From: CAYVBJ01 sp964449075
GTDB lineage: Bacteria > Bacteroidota > Rhodothermia > Balneolales > Balneolaceae
DNA length: 64,000 bases
Assembly: GCA_964449075.1 (NCBI GenBank)
Contig: CAYVBJ010000015.1
Span: 8,215-72,214, forward strand
Reading direction: 5' to 3'
Position 1 is the first letter of the stretch. Every line of letters begins with the position of its first letter. The position numbers and the translations under genes are program-made. Below, piece by piece: positions 56,495 through 64,000 of this stretch. A model generated the notes under the pieces. The model did not search any database. It was not told the origin of the DNA and worked only from the letters and a program-made list of their open reading frames with translations.

Positions 56495-57457
56495 TTGATT
56501 AAATTACGCTTACAACGAAAAGGACGGAAAAAAAGGCCTTTTTATCACATTGTGGTTGCCGATAGCCGGTCGCCTCGTGACGGACGCATTATTGAACGGG
56601 TTGGCCGTTTTGACAATGTCAGCGAAAAAAAAGAACTGACATTCGATGAAGATCGAATTATACATTGGCTCAAAATTGGAGCTCGTCCTTCAGAAACGGT
56701 TCGCAGCCTTCTGAAATCAGAGGGAATACTCTATAAAATGCATCTTATTCGATGGGGTAAAACTGATGAAGAGATAGAAGCAGCGCTTGAAGAGTGGAAA
56801 AGCCAGCGCGAAACCACAGAACCTGAATCGGAGAAGGCATCACGAAAAGAGCGTGAGAAAGAGCTGCTGAAGGCCGAAGAGAAAGAATACAAAAAACAGC
56901 TTGAACAAAAAGCCGCTGAAGCTGCTGCCGCTCTCGAGAAAGAGAAGGAAGAAAAAGAGAAAAAAGCTGCTGAAAAGGCAAAAGCTGAGGAAGCCGAAAA
57001 AGAAGCAGAAACTGAATCGGAAGAAGTTGCTGCAGAAGTCAAAGAGGAAGCTGTTGCTGAACCCGAACCTGAGGCTGAAGTAAAAGAGACCCCGGAAGAA
57101 AAAACTGCCGCTGCCACGGAGCCGGAAAGTAAAGAAACCGGAGAAACTGATAAACCGGTTGAAGTTAAGAAAGAGCTTCCTACTGAAAGCAAAGTAAAAC
57201 CGGAAGAGACTGAAGAAGCTAAAAAAGAGGAAAAAACAGTAGCAGAAGGGGCTAAAGAAGAAAAAACTGAAACTGAAGCAAAAAAACCAGAAACTGCAGA
57301 AGAGGAATCAGCTTCATCTACAGCTATGAATGCGAATGAAGCGATTGATCACATAAAAAATACACCTCTTGAACAACTCGAAGGATTTGTCGGTGAAGAT
57401 GAGGAACGTGTAACCGTACTTCGTGCCTGGGAAAGCAAACAGTCTGAAAAAGAATAA
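56495..57457 (+). CDS. rpsP: 30S ribosomal protein S16 with long Glu/Ala/Lys-rich extension
   Basis: Residues 1-about 85 are a normal S16 (IKLRLQRKGRKKRPFYHIVVADS, ERVGRFDNV, WLKIGARPSETV). The remaining 235 residues are an extension: a long charged stretch (about 105-270) dominated by Glu, Lys and Ala, probably helical or disordered, then a compact end (NANEAIDHIKNTPLEQLEGF, then VGEDEERVTVLRAWESK). Usual S16 length is about 80-100 residues. The start is TTG at 56495 with AGGAG eight bases before it. The role of the extension is unknown; it is not a frameshift product because the frame is open throughout. Confidence 0.95.
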   Translation: MIKLRLQRKGRKKRPFYHIVVADSRSPRDGRIIERVGRFDNVSEKKELTFDEDRIIHWLKIGARPSETVRSLLKSEGILYKMHLIRWGKTDEEIEAALEEWKSQRETTEPESEKASRKEREKELLKAEEKEYKKQLEQKAAEAAAALEKEKEEKEKKAAEKAKAEEAEKEAETESEEVAAEVKEEAVAEPEPEAEVKETPEEKTAAATEPESKETGETDKPVEVKKELPTESKVKPEETEEAKKEEKTVAEGAKEEKTETEAKKPETAEEESASSTAMNANEAIDHIKNTPLEQLEGFVGEDEERVTVLRAWESKQSEKE

Positions 57458-57471
57458 ATATTTAAACCGGT

Positions 57472-58005
57472 ATGGCTAAACCAGCTAACAGCCGGTTTGT
57501 TGAAATTGCCCGGTTCGGCAGACCGCATGGTCTTGAGGGTGAGTTAAAATTGTTGCCGAATGATTTATTTGATGTATCGCTGATTAAAGAAAACCGGGTT
57601 ATTCGTTATTTGAATAAAAGAGGTGATCTTGTTCCGGCCCGTGTAACTAATCTGAGGGTCGAATCAAAAGCTAATCAGCAAACGTTCTTTGTAAAACTTG
57701 ATATGATCAAAAACCGGAATGAAGCAGAATCATTCACCGGAAAAGCACTTTTTGTTGAAAAATCTGAAATACCCGTTTCTGAAACAGAAAATGTAACTGA
57801 TATCTTTGATTTTATAGTGCAGTATAAAGGAGATAAAATAGGAAGAGTAACAGACCTGTTTGAAAATCCAGCTCACACCATTATTGAAGCTAATACAGAA
57901 TATGGAGTTCTTCTGATTCCCTGGGTTGATGAATTTATCGATTCAATTGATACCGATAAACAGATACTCTTGTGTAAAAATCTTAACCAGTTTATTGAAG
58001 AATAA
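57472..58005 (+). CDS. rimM: Ribosome maturation factor RimM
   Basis: Assists assembly of the 30S head around S19. The 177 residues show the N-terminal RimM motif IARFGRPHGLEGELKL and the PRC-barrel domain with GRVTDLFENPAHTIIEANTE and VLLIPWVDEFIDSID. It sits 14 bases after rpsP and directly before trmD, the conserved order. Confidence 0.95.
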   Translation: MAKPANSRFVEIARFGRPHGLEGELKLLPNDLFDVSLIKENRVIRYLNKRGDLVPARVTNLRVESKANQQTFFVKLDMIKNRNEAESFTGKALFVEKSEIPVSETENVTDIFDFIVQYKGDKIGRVTDLFENPAHTIIEANTEYGVLLIPWVDEFIDSIDTDKQILLCKNLNQFIEE

Positions 58006-58011
58006 GAATTG

Positions 58012-58704
58012 ATGCGTATCGATATTATATCAGCAGTTCCTGATCTCTTGCAAAGCCCGCTGAACCACAGTATCATAGGCCGGGCCAGAAAAGAGCATAT
58101 CGTTGACATTCATATTCACGATCTGCGGGATTATACAGAAGATAAGCACAGGAAAATTGACGACTATCCGTACGGTGGTGGTCCCGGTATGGTGTTATCA
58201 CCCCAGCCTATATTTTCCTGTATAGAAAAATTAAAAGAGGAACGGAAATATGATGAGATCATTTTTACTGCACCCGATGGCGATCTGTTTGATCAAAAAT
58301 CGGCCAATGAATTATCAGTAAAAAAAAACCTTATTATGTTATGCGGCCATTATAAGGGAGTTGACCAGCGGGTAAGAGATACACTGATTACCAAAGAGTA
58401 CTCAATTGGAGATTACGTATTATCCGGCGGTGAACTTCCGGCACTTGTTATTACTGATGCAATTGTTCGCCTTCTTCCGGGATCTCTTGGAGATTCCGAA
58501 AGCGCGCTGACCGACACTTTCCAGGATGAATTACTTGAAGGTCCGGTTTACACAAGACCGGTTGATTTTAGAAATATCAAGGTTCCCGGAATACTGTTAT
58601 CCGGCGATCATAAAAAAGTTAAACAATGGAAGTTTGAAAAATCATTGGAATGGACACGTAAAAAACGCCCTGAATTATATAAAAAATATAAAAACGAATC
58701 ATAA
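58012..58704 (+). CDS. trmD: tRNA (guanine-37-N1)-methyltransferase TrmD
   Basis: Adds m1G37 to tRNAs and prevents frameshifting. I start at the ATG (58012) rather than the in-frame TTG three bases upstream; the protein is then 230 residues, starting MRIDIISAVPDLL. The knotted SPOUT fold shows YGGGPGMVLSPQPIF, LMLCGHYKGVDQRV and SIGDYVLSGGELPALV, the SAM site. It begins six bases after rimM. Confidence 0.96.
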   Translation: MRIDIISAVPDLLQSPLNHSIIGRARKEHIVDIHIHDLRDYTEDKHRKIDDYPYGGGPGMVLSPQPIFSCIEKLKEERKYDEIIFTAPDGDLFDQKSANELSVKKNLIMLCGHYKGVDQRVRDTLITKEYSIGDYVLSGGELPALVITDAIVRLLPGSLGDSESALTDTFQDELLEGPVYTRPVDFRNIKVPGILLSGDHKKVKQWKFEKSLEWTRKKRPELYKKYKNES

Positions 58705-58726
58705 CGACCCTACAAGGTAAATTACT

Positions 58727-59092
58727 ATGGACAAATTAAAATTGATAGAACAGACAGTGGTACACGACAATATTCCCGCATTTACTGCAGGCGATACTAT
58801 TAACGTGCACTACCGTGTACGTGAAGGTGAAAAAGAACGAATTCAGCAATACCAGGGTATTGTGCTAAACGACAGGGGCAGTGGTGCAAATAAAACCATT
58901 ACTGTTCGTAAAATATCCGGTAATATTGGTGTTGAGAGAGTTTTTCCACTCTATTCTCCTTTTATTGCCAAAATAGAAGTGAAAAAAAGAGGAAATGTTC
59001 GCCGGGCCAAAATGTTTTATCTTCGTGAAAGAACGGGAAAATCAGCCCGTATTCGTGAAAAAGATACTCGCAACAAGGGCGTACAAAAGTAA
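58727..59092 (+). CDS. rplS: 50S ribosomal protein L19
   Basis: 121-residue L19, located at the 30S-50S interface. It shows GDTINVHYRVREGEKERIQQ, IVLNDRGSGANKTITVRK and VERVFPLYSPFIAKIEVK, all conserved. The C-terminus RERTGKSARIREKD is basic. It is the last gene of the ffh-rpsP-rimM-trmD-rplS cluster. Confidence 0.96.
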   Translation: MDKLKLIEQTVVHDNIPAFTAGDTINVHYRVREGEKERIQQYQGIVLNDRGSGANKTITVRKISGNIGVERVFPLYSPFIAKIEVKKRGNVRRAKMFYLRERTGKSARIREKDTRNKGVQK

Positions 59093-59215
59093 TTTCTCAT
59101 ATTTACTATAAATTCCGTGCTGCTTCTTGACTATACGATCAGCAACCATCATCTGAACCTGAAGCCGGGTGCGGTTATTTCATAATAAATCACCATTTTT
59201 AAAAAATAATCTGGT

Positions 59216-59782
59216 ATGATATTAATACTTTTTGGACCTCCGGGTGCCGGCAAGGGAACACAAGCTGCTTTAATTTCAGATCACTATAACATACCCCATC
59301 TCTCAACGGGTAATATCTTCAGATCTGCAATAAAAAATGAAACGCCCCTGGGTAAAAAGGTAGAATCTATTCTTGATGACGGAAAACTGGTTCCTGATGA
59401 AACTGTTGTCGCTCTCGTAGAGGAGGAAATTAAAAAAGAGAAATATCAAAATGGCTATATCCTTGATGGATTTCCCAGAACTGTAGATCAGGCTTCCTCT
59501 TTTGACCAGATACTTGAAGATAAAAATGAATCGATTGATCTTTTTATTACACTTTCCGTACCTGAAGAAGAGCTTATAAAAAGAATTCTATCCCGCGGCG
59601 AAGGAAGAAGTGATGATACTGAAGAAAAAATAAAAACCCGCCTGGATGTGTATGAGAAAGAGACTAAACCAGTCAGAGATTACTATAAAAAGAAAAATCT
59701 TGTTGAAGAGATAACGGGTGTCGGCGATGTTGAGGAGATCTTTCAAAGGATTGTGTCCAAAGTTGATTTGTACACCGGCTGA
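59216..59782 (+). CDS. adk: Adenylate kinase
   Basis: Interconverts ATP, ADP and AMP. The 188-residue short form shows the P-loop GPPGAGKGTQA, HLSTGNIFRSAI, the DGFPRTVDQA lid-hinge segment and RILSRGEGRSDDT with catalytic arginines. It lacks the zinc-binding LID insert of the longer enzymes. A gap of 123 bases, with no evident gene, separates it from rplS. Confidence 0.96.
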   Translation: MILILFGPPGAGKGTQAALISDHYNIPHLSTGNIFRSAIKNETPLGKKVESILDDGKLVPDETVVALVEEEIKKEKYQNGYILDGFPRTVDQASSFDQILEDKNESIDLFITLSVPEEELIKRILSRGEGRSDDTEEKIKTRLDVYEKETKPVRDYYKKKNLVEEITGVGDVEEIFQRIVSKVDLYTG

Positions 59783-59819
59783 CAGGACAAAGATAACCTC
59801 ACCTCTTATCCCGGCCGTG

Positions 59820-60716
59820 TTAATGATCCAGAATCTCAAGTATTATTCTGCAGACATCCGTTATGGATTCTGCCTGTACAGCAGAGTAGCGGCTCAATCC
59901 TGAAATAATCAGCGGAACCGGGTTCCTGGTATGCGTTTTTATTTCCAGATTTTCAAGATTTCCATGATCACTGCTTACAATAAGTATCTGGTCCTCTTTT
60001 TTCCTTTCGTTTATAGAAAAAAGAAAACGGTCAAGTTTTTCAAGAACCTGGAAAGCAAATTGTTCACTTTTTTTATGCCCGGCTTTGTCTGTTAAGTAAT
60101 ATTCATACAATACAAAGTCGTACTCATCTGATACCTTCAGAATCCTTTCTGCAGCTTTTTCCGGTGTAATTTCAGGTATGTTAATACCAAGCATTTCTCT
60201 CCATGACTCCTGGGTTATACCTGCAGTTAAAGCTCTCTCTTTAATTACATCATGCAGTCGATTCAACTGAAGTCCGGCAGATTTTGCCATTAACGTTGTA
60301 CAACTCCACCGATTCTTTTTTTCTGATTTCTCAAAAAATATATCCGGATAAGCATTCATAAAATGGGATGTATATCCTTTTGAAAGTACCTTTTTAAAAA
60401 TACTTTCATTTTTCAATAAAGGCCGTATTTTGGAATGCGGATATGGCCCGAAATGACGGCCTATCACCTTTGATGCATTAACACCGGTAAACAGAGAAGT
60501 TTGACCTGTACCGCTTTGAGGCAGGCCGTCCACATCAAGATTTGCATCAATTTTAAGATGGATAAGCCCTTTTCTTCTAATCTCCTTAAAATTATTAGTT
60601 AGCCCCGAACCATTACTTATTTTGTTGAAGAATGAGAGATTTTTATTGGTAAAAGGATTTTGCTTATCATTTTTTCCAAATCCGATCCCATCGACAAACA
60701 CAAAAATAACACCCAT
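59820..60716 (-). CDS. Alkaline-phosphatase-fold metalloenzyme (phosphoglycerate mutase/phosphopentomutase-like)
   Basis: 298 residues; I start at the ATG ending at 60716, preceded by GAGAGG, one base after the dtd stop, in preference to a TTG four codons upstream. It begins GVIFVFVDGIGFG (metal Asp) and has a likely Thr/Ser nucleophile in GLPQSGTGQTSLFTG, with metal ligands in YYLTDKAGHKKS and SSDHGNLE. This is the metal-dependent phosphatase/mutase superfamily; exact substrate is unknown. The gene probably forms an operon with dtd. Confidence 0.75.
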   Translation of the reverse strand: MGVIFVFVDGIGFGKNDKQNPFTNKNLSFFNKISNGSGLTNNFKEIRRKGLIHLKIDANLDVDGLPQSGTGQTSLFTGVNASKVIGRHFGPYPHSKIRPLLKNESIFKKVLSKGYTSHFMNAYPDIFFEKSEKKNRWSCTTLMAKSAGLQLNRLHDVIKERALTAGITQESWREMLGINIPEITPEKAAERILKVSDEYDFVLYEYYLTDKAGHKKSEQFAFQVLEKLDRFLFSINERKKEDQILIVSSDHGNLENLEIKTHTRNPVPLIISGLSRYSAVQAESITDVCRIILEILDH

Positions 60717-60717
60717 C

Positions 60718-61155
60718 TTACCTCTCAAGTATTAAGGTAACCGGACCGCTATTCACCAGTTTAACATCCATCATAGCCGCAAATTTTCCCGATTCAGTTT
60801 GCAAACCGGACTCTTTTAAAATATCAATCATTTTGTTGTACATCGGCTCTGCTATATCGGGTGAGGCTGCTTCTGTAAAACTTGGCCGCGTACCCTTCTT
60901 TGCATTTCCGTAAAGTGTAAATTGTGAAACAACCAAAAGGCTGCCACCAACTTCACGGACTGATTTATTCATTTTCCCTTCCTTATCTTCAAAAACTCTC
61001 AGCTTTATAATCTTGTTACACACCCATTTCAGGTCTTCTTCAGTATCGTTTTTATGAAAACCCGCAAACAGTAAAAGCCCTTTATAAATCTGCCCGATTA
61101 TCTCTTCACTCACTCTTACGGAAGCACTGCTGACGCGCTGAATAACAATTTTCAT
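60718..61155 (-). CDS. dtd: D-aminoacyl-tRNA deacylase
   Basis: Removes D-amino acids mischarged on tRNA. The 145-residue protein starts MKIVIQRVSSASVRVSEE, includes VSQFTLYGNAKKGTRPSF (the SQFT nucleophilic motif) and ends NSGPVTLILER with the Gly-cisPro motif. All chiral-proofreading residues are present. The candidate replication origin lies directly upstream. Confidence 0.96.
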   Translation of the reverse strand: MKIVIQRVSSASVRVSEEIIGQIYKGLLLFAGFHKNDTEEDLKWVCNKIIKLRVFEDKEGKMNKSVREVGGSLLVVSQFTLYGNAKKGTRPSFTEAASPDIAEPMYNKMIDILKESGLQTESGKFAAMMDVKLVNSGPVTLILER

Positions 61156-61593
61156 ATGTGAATATCTTTGTTAATAATTCTCTATAAGATGTGAATTAAA
61201 CAGACAACGATAAAATTTTGAATGTATTCCACACTCATTAACAAATAATATCTTGTATCAACAAATAATGATCATCACTAACACTCGTATAAAACATTAT
61301 CCTTATGTTATGTCTGGTATATGTGTAAGTGTTGATTAGTTAAAAATAAAAAACCTTATTTACTAATTTTATTACACTTACTATTCACAAAGATATTCAC
61401 AAAATTTTCCAATCAAGGATAAGGATGTTTATAAAAAAGTTATAAACATATCCACAGCTACCTACTACAAATATTAAAAACTCTAAATTTACTAATTACA
61501 GTTATTACCTGTGGATAACTAAAAAGATTATTTCTGTAAATGGATATATAAAGTTTCTATATTTAACAGACCAATCAAAATAAGAAAGCACTC
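61156..61593. other. Candidate oriC: AT-rich region with DnaA-box cluster
   Basis: 438 bases between divergent dtd and purM, very AT-rich and without genes. DnaA-box consensus TTATNCACA: perfect at 61510-61518 (minus, TGTGGATAA); one mismatch at 61381-61389 (CTATTCACA), 61393-61401 (ATATTCACA) and 61448-61456 (ATATCCACA), plus 61157-61165 (minus, TGTGAATAT). An adjacent run (61331-61375) is nearly all A/T. These features fit a replication origin. Against it, ffh-rpsP-adk to the left run toward the region, head-on with a fork leaving it. Confidence 0.5.
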
Positions 61594-62598
61594 GTGAGCA
61601 AAAAAGGATTTACATATAAAGATTCAGGCGTTGACATCGAAGCAGGTGAAACACTGGTTCAGTCCATAAAAGATGTTGTTAAAGAGACACATACGCCATC
61701 AGTTCTTACAAATATTGGTGGTTTTGGAGCTTTATTTGCACCTGATCTCTCAGATTTTAAAAAACCTGTGTTTGTAAGCAGTGTGGATGGTGTGGGAACA
61801 AAGTTAATTGTAGCGTTTAAGTCAGGTAAATACGATACAATAGGCCAGGACCTTGTTAATCACTGTGTGAATGACATAGCTGTCTGCGGAGCTGTTCCGC
61901 TATTCTTTATGGACTATTTTTCAACCGGTAAATTAAACCAGAAAGTTGCGATTGATGTAATAAGAGGATTTTCAATAGCATGTAAAGAAAATGGTGTTGC
62001 ATTAATAGGTGGTGAAACTGCAGAGATGCCTGATATTTATAAAGAAGGTGAATTTGATCTGGCAGGAACCATTGTGGGAATTGCGGATCATGATCAGCTT
62101 ATTAACGGTAATGATATAAAAAAAGATAATATTATTATCGGTTTTAAAAGCAACGGTCTGCATACCAATGGTTATTCATTAGCACGGAAGGTGTTATTCA
62201 GCAAATATAAGATAGATGACTATATTGATTTACTCGGCATTTCACTATCCGAAAGCTTGTTACAGATTCACAAATCCTACCTCGATATCATAACTAAATT
62301 AAAAGGAATAAAAGGTGTTAACGGATTTTCTCATATAACCGGGGGTGGTATCATTGGAAATACAGAGAGAATAGTACCGGGTGAAAGGAATATAAAAATT
62401 GATTGGAATAGCTGGAAAAGACCCGAAATATTTAAGCTGATTCAGGAAACAGGAAATGTGCCTGAAGATGATATGAGAAAAACCTTCAATCTAGGTATCG
62501 GACTTGCAGCTGTTATTGAAAGTGATTCCCTGGATGAAGTAACCGGGAAGATGGAAAGTATAAACGAGGAGTTCTTCAGAATAGGAAAAATAACATAG
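61594..62598 (+). CDS. purM: Phosphoribosylformylglycinamidine cyclo-ligase
   Basis: Makes aminoimidazole ribotide, the fifth step of purine synthesis. The 334 residues show YKDSGVDIEAGETLV, VSSVDGVGTKLIVA, MDYFSTGKL, LIGGETAEMPDIY, KSNGLHTNGYSLAR and HITGGGIIGNTERIVP, all typical. The start is GTG at 61594. It may be under the influence of DnaA boxes just upstream. An AtuA-like domain gene follows after 29 bases. Confidence 0.96.
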   Translation: MSKKGFTYKDSGVDIEAGETLVQSIKDVVKETHTPSVLTNIGGFGALFAPDLSDFKKPVFVSSVDGVGTKLIVAFKSGKYDTIGQDLVNHCVNDIAVCGAVPLFFMDYFSTGKLNQKVAIDVIRGFSIACKENGVALIGGETAEMPDIYKEGEFDLAGTIVGIADHDQLINGNDIKKDNIIIGFKSNGLHTNGYSLARKVLFSKYKIDDYIDLLGISLSESLLQIHKSYLDIITKLKGIKGVNGFSHITGGGIIGNTERIVPGERNIKIDWNSWKRPEIFKLIQETGNVPEDDMRKTFNLGIGLAAVIESDSLDEVTGKMESINEEFFRIGKIT

Positions 62599-62627
62599 CA
62601 CAAGAATTTAAAATTAAGATATGAACC

Positions 62628-62966
62628 ATGCCTAAGGTAAAATTAATTGAAATAGCACACGGTAGAAGCGGAGACAAAGGAAACGGAAGCAATGTTGGTA
62701 TAATTGCGCGCCACCCGGACATCTACCCTTTTTTAAAGGAAAAACTGACTGAAGAAAGGGTGAAGAATCATATGAAACATATCTGTAAAGGCAAAGTTGA
62801 AAGATTTGAAATGCCAAATATAGATGCTTTAAACTTTATTCTGCATGAAAGCCTTGGAGGTGGTGGTACCGTTTCTTTAAAACTCGATGCCCAGGGAAAA
62901 ACGCATGCATCTACCCTTCTGAGAATGGATATAGATGTGCCTGAAAATCTTTTGGAACTGGTTTAG
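62628..62966 (+). CDS. Stand-alone AtuA-like ferredoxin-fold domain protein
   Basis: 112 residues matching the C-terminal domain of AtuA-type proteins (terpene-utilisation/acyl-CoA pathways): IEIAHGRSGDKGNGSNVGII, then a HPDIYPFLKEKLTEER helix and the ALNFILHESLGGGGTVSLKL block. The catalytic partner domain is absent here. It lies 29 bases after purM, so they may share a transcript, but the functional connection is unknown. Confidence 0.72.
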   Translation: MPKVKLIEIAHGRSGDKGNGSNVGIIARHPDIYPFLKEKLTEERVKNHMKHICKGKVERFEMPNIDALNFILHESLGGGGTVSLKLDAQGKTHASTLLRMDIDVPENLLELV

Positions 62967-63019
62967 AAAAAAGTTTTAAACCCTGTTTATTTCTAATGAT
63001 CTAATTGGAATAAACAGCT

Positions 63020-63574
63020 TCAAACATTTTCTTCAACAAACCTGATGGGAATATCAACCCGGGTTTGATTCCAGGCTAAGGACATTATAGTTTCCACACC
63101 TGTAACTTCAGAAAAAGTTATCGTAAACGATTCAACAACAGTTTCAGAGAATTCAGAAGGAATTTCAAAGCGCAGATAATCATAAGATTCATCGTAATTA
63201 AATGCTCCCCACTGGCCAAGTTTGGTATTCAATATTACTGTCCATTCATCCTCTTCAGGGATAGAAAAAAGAGTGTATGTACCGGCCTCAACCAAATTGC
63301 CATTCATTTCAATATTTTTGGTTACTGTCAGCTCGGTTGCTTCGTTAGCACCGGTGCGCCATACTTCTCCGTAAGGTACAAGGTTACCGAAAATTTCTCT
63401 TCCCCGCTTTTGTGGCTGACCATAAACAACTTTCAAATAGGTATCACCCATTTGAACAGCACTGATTGCGATCGGACTTTTTCGTGCATTTACAGTAGTT
63501 GAATCAGATTGGTTTGTACAAGACAGAAGAGTGATAAAACAGATTAAAACAAGTGGTGTATAGATTATTTTCAT
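63020..63574 (-). CDS. DUF2911 lipoprotein
   Basis: 184-residue exported lipoprotein with the lipobox ITLLSC (Cys19). The mature domain is DUF2911: a segment with YGQPQKRGREIFGNLVPYGE, then VWRTGANEATELTV and AGTYTLFSIPEEDEWTVILN. Function is unknown. Common in Bacteroidota. Single gene on the minus strand, directly after the barrel gene at the window end. Confidence 0.85.
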   Translation of the reverse strand: MKIIYTPLVLICFITLLSCTNQSDSTTVNARKSPIAISAVQMGDTYLKVVYGQPQKRGREIFGNLVPYGEVWRTGANEATELTVTKNIEMNGNLVEAGTYTLFSIPEEDEWTVILNTKLGQWGAFNYDESYDYLRFEIPSEFSETVVESFTITFSEVTGVETIMSLAWNQTRVDIPIRFVEENV

Positions 63575-63585
63575 AAGAGATTTTT

Positions 63586-64000
63586 TTAAAAAGTGCCAAA
63601 CATGAATGTATAATCATTTCTTGAAGGTTCAAACCCAAAAGATAATCCTATATCTATCGACAGGTTTGACAGACGAAAACGACTTCGAATTCCGGTTCCA
63701 ACAATGGTTCTGGACCTGTCTGAGATCAAAGAAAATGAATCTTTGCTCAAATCATTCACTGTTTGTGAAAAAAGAACAATATATATATTCGAAAGATAGA
63801 GTGGTAATAAAAAACCGCCATCGTCAGGATGAGTGAGAGGTATGGTATACCTGGCTGAAAGAAATGACATTTTATTTGATTCGTTGAATACATTTCCTGA
63901 AAATGAATCCGACACAAGGTTCTGGTTATTAAACTGAGGTAATAAGGTTTGAGTCAAAAATTCAAAACCTAATCTGAGGGATTGATTTGAATTTTTTATT
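63586..64000 (-). CDS. C-terminal part of an outer-membrane beta-barrel protein
   Basis: The gene runs off the right edge; only the last 137 codons are inside. The frame is open at the edge (QSLRLGFEFLTQTLLPQF just inside it) and an internal TTG is not the true start. The strands alternate (ISDRSRTIVGTGIRSRFRL, LSIDIGLSFGF) and the protein ends with Phe (FMFGTF), as expected for BamA-assembled outer-membrane proteins. It may belong to a large barrel or TolB-like fusion; the family cannot be settled from this fragment. Confidence 0.62.
   Translation of the reverse strand, partial: IKNSNQSLRLGFEFLTQTLLPQFNNQNLVSDSFSGNVFNESNKMSFLSARYTIPLTHPDDGGFLLPLYLSNIYIVLFSQTVNDLSKDSFSLISDRSRTIVGTGIRSRFRLSNLSIDIGLSFGFEPSRNDYTFMFGTF

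Noticed and set aside
1..64000. CRISPR arrays, prophage, insertion sequences, toxin-antitoxin or restriction genes
   Set aside because: Looked for repeated spacers, integrases, transposases and typical defence motifs; none was seen.

Overview
The window is a 64 kb housekeeping segment of a chromosome from a Bacteroidota-type bacterium. Several traits point to the Balneolota/Rhodothermota side of that group: a PorV/PorQ-type outer-membrane protein, GWxTD and DUF2911 proteins, a folP-cdaA pair, ribosomal protein S16 with a long acidic tail, A-rich rather than Shine-Dalgarno-rich translation starts, and moderately AT-rich DNA. The taxonomic call rests on gene content only. There is one assembly gap (100 Ns, 47072-47171), located inside a tRNA-like tandem repeat.

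Layout. 1-2.6 kb (minus): porV-like, miaA, purS, clpS. 2.9-5.6 kb (plus): dnaN, a SAM hydrolase and a Trm112/methyltransferase fusion. 5.7-12.2 kb: argS (minus), meaB (plus), then folP-cdaA, a 7Fe ferredoxin and malic enzyme (all minus). 12.5-18.5 kb: an M1 aminopeptidase (minus), an orphan glycine-betaine-type binding lipoprotein (plus), and dnaX-ybaB-recR (minus). 18.7-22.9 kb (plus): GWxTD protein, GNAT acetyltransferase and DEAD-box helicase. 23-33.5 kb: S9 peptidase (minus), a secreted pullulanase with two starch-binding modules, a nitrilase-family hydrolase and a DksA-like protein (plus), then a universal stress protein and a LonB-like protease (minus). 33.8-42 kb: gyrB-gyrA (plus), a WYL regulator and mnmG-rsmG (minus). 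42.2-46.8 kb (plus): a BNR/sortilin-like exoprotein and an SCP2/R2lox fusion. 46.8-47.2 kb: tRNA-Asp and tRNA-Asp-like repeats. 47.4-54.9 kb: glutathione peroxidase, envelope protein, MBL hydrolase, then the minus-strand series fabI-ruvC-ruvA-phoB-phoR-mannose-1-phosphate guanylyltransferase. 55.1-59.8 kb (plus): ffh-rpsP-rimM-trmD-rplS-adk. 59.8-61.2 kb (minus): dtd and an alkaline-phosphatase-fold protein. 61.6-64 kb: purM and an AtuA-like domain (plus), a DUF2911 lipoprotein and the end of an outer-membrane barrel gene (minus).

Most genes serve replication and repair (dnaN, dnaX, gyrAB, recR, ruvAC), translation and tRNA/rRNA modification, protein export, and envelope or nutrient handling. 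Three signals suggest the replication origin is near or inside the window. These are a perfect 16-bp parS palindrome covering the rsmG start codon with a second core copy inside the gene, a cluster of DnaA-box-like nonamers in the AT-rich gap upstream of purM, and the company of gyrB/gyrA/dnaN/mnmG/rsmG.

The points most worth a second look are: a run of ten A's in dnaX, placed just after domain III with stops in both other frames (a candidate gamma/tau slippage site); the SCP2-R2lox fusion, which keeps all six metal ligands and both crosslink residues; the tRNA-Asp-like tandem array that broke the assembly; a dispersed repeat of roughly 100 bp seen twice; a terminator-like hairpin directly in front of the DEAD-box helicase; and the parS and oriC-like sites. 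No CRISPR array, prophage, insertion sequence or recognisable defence system was seen.
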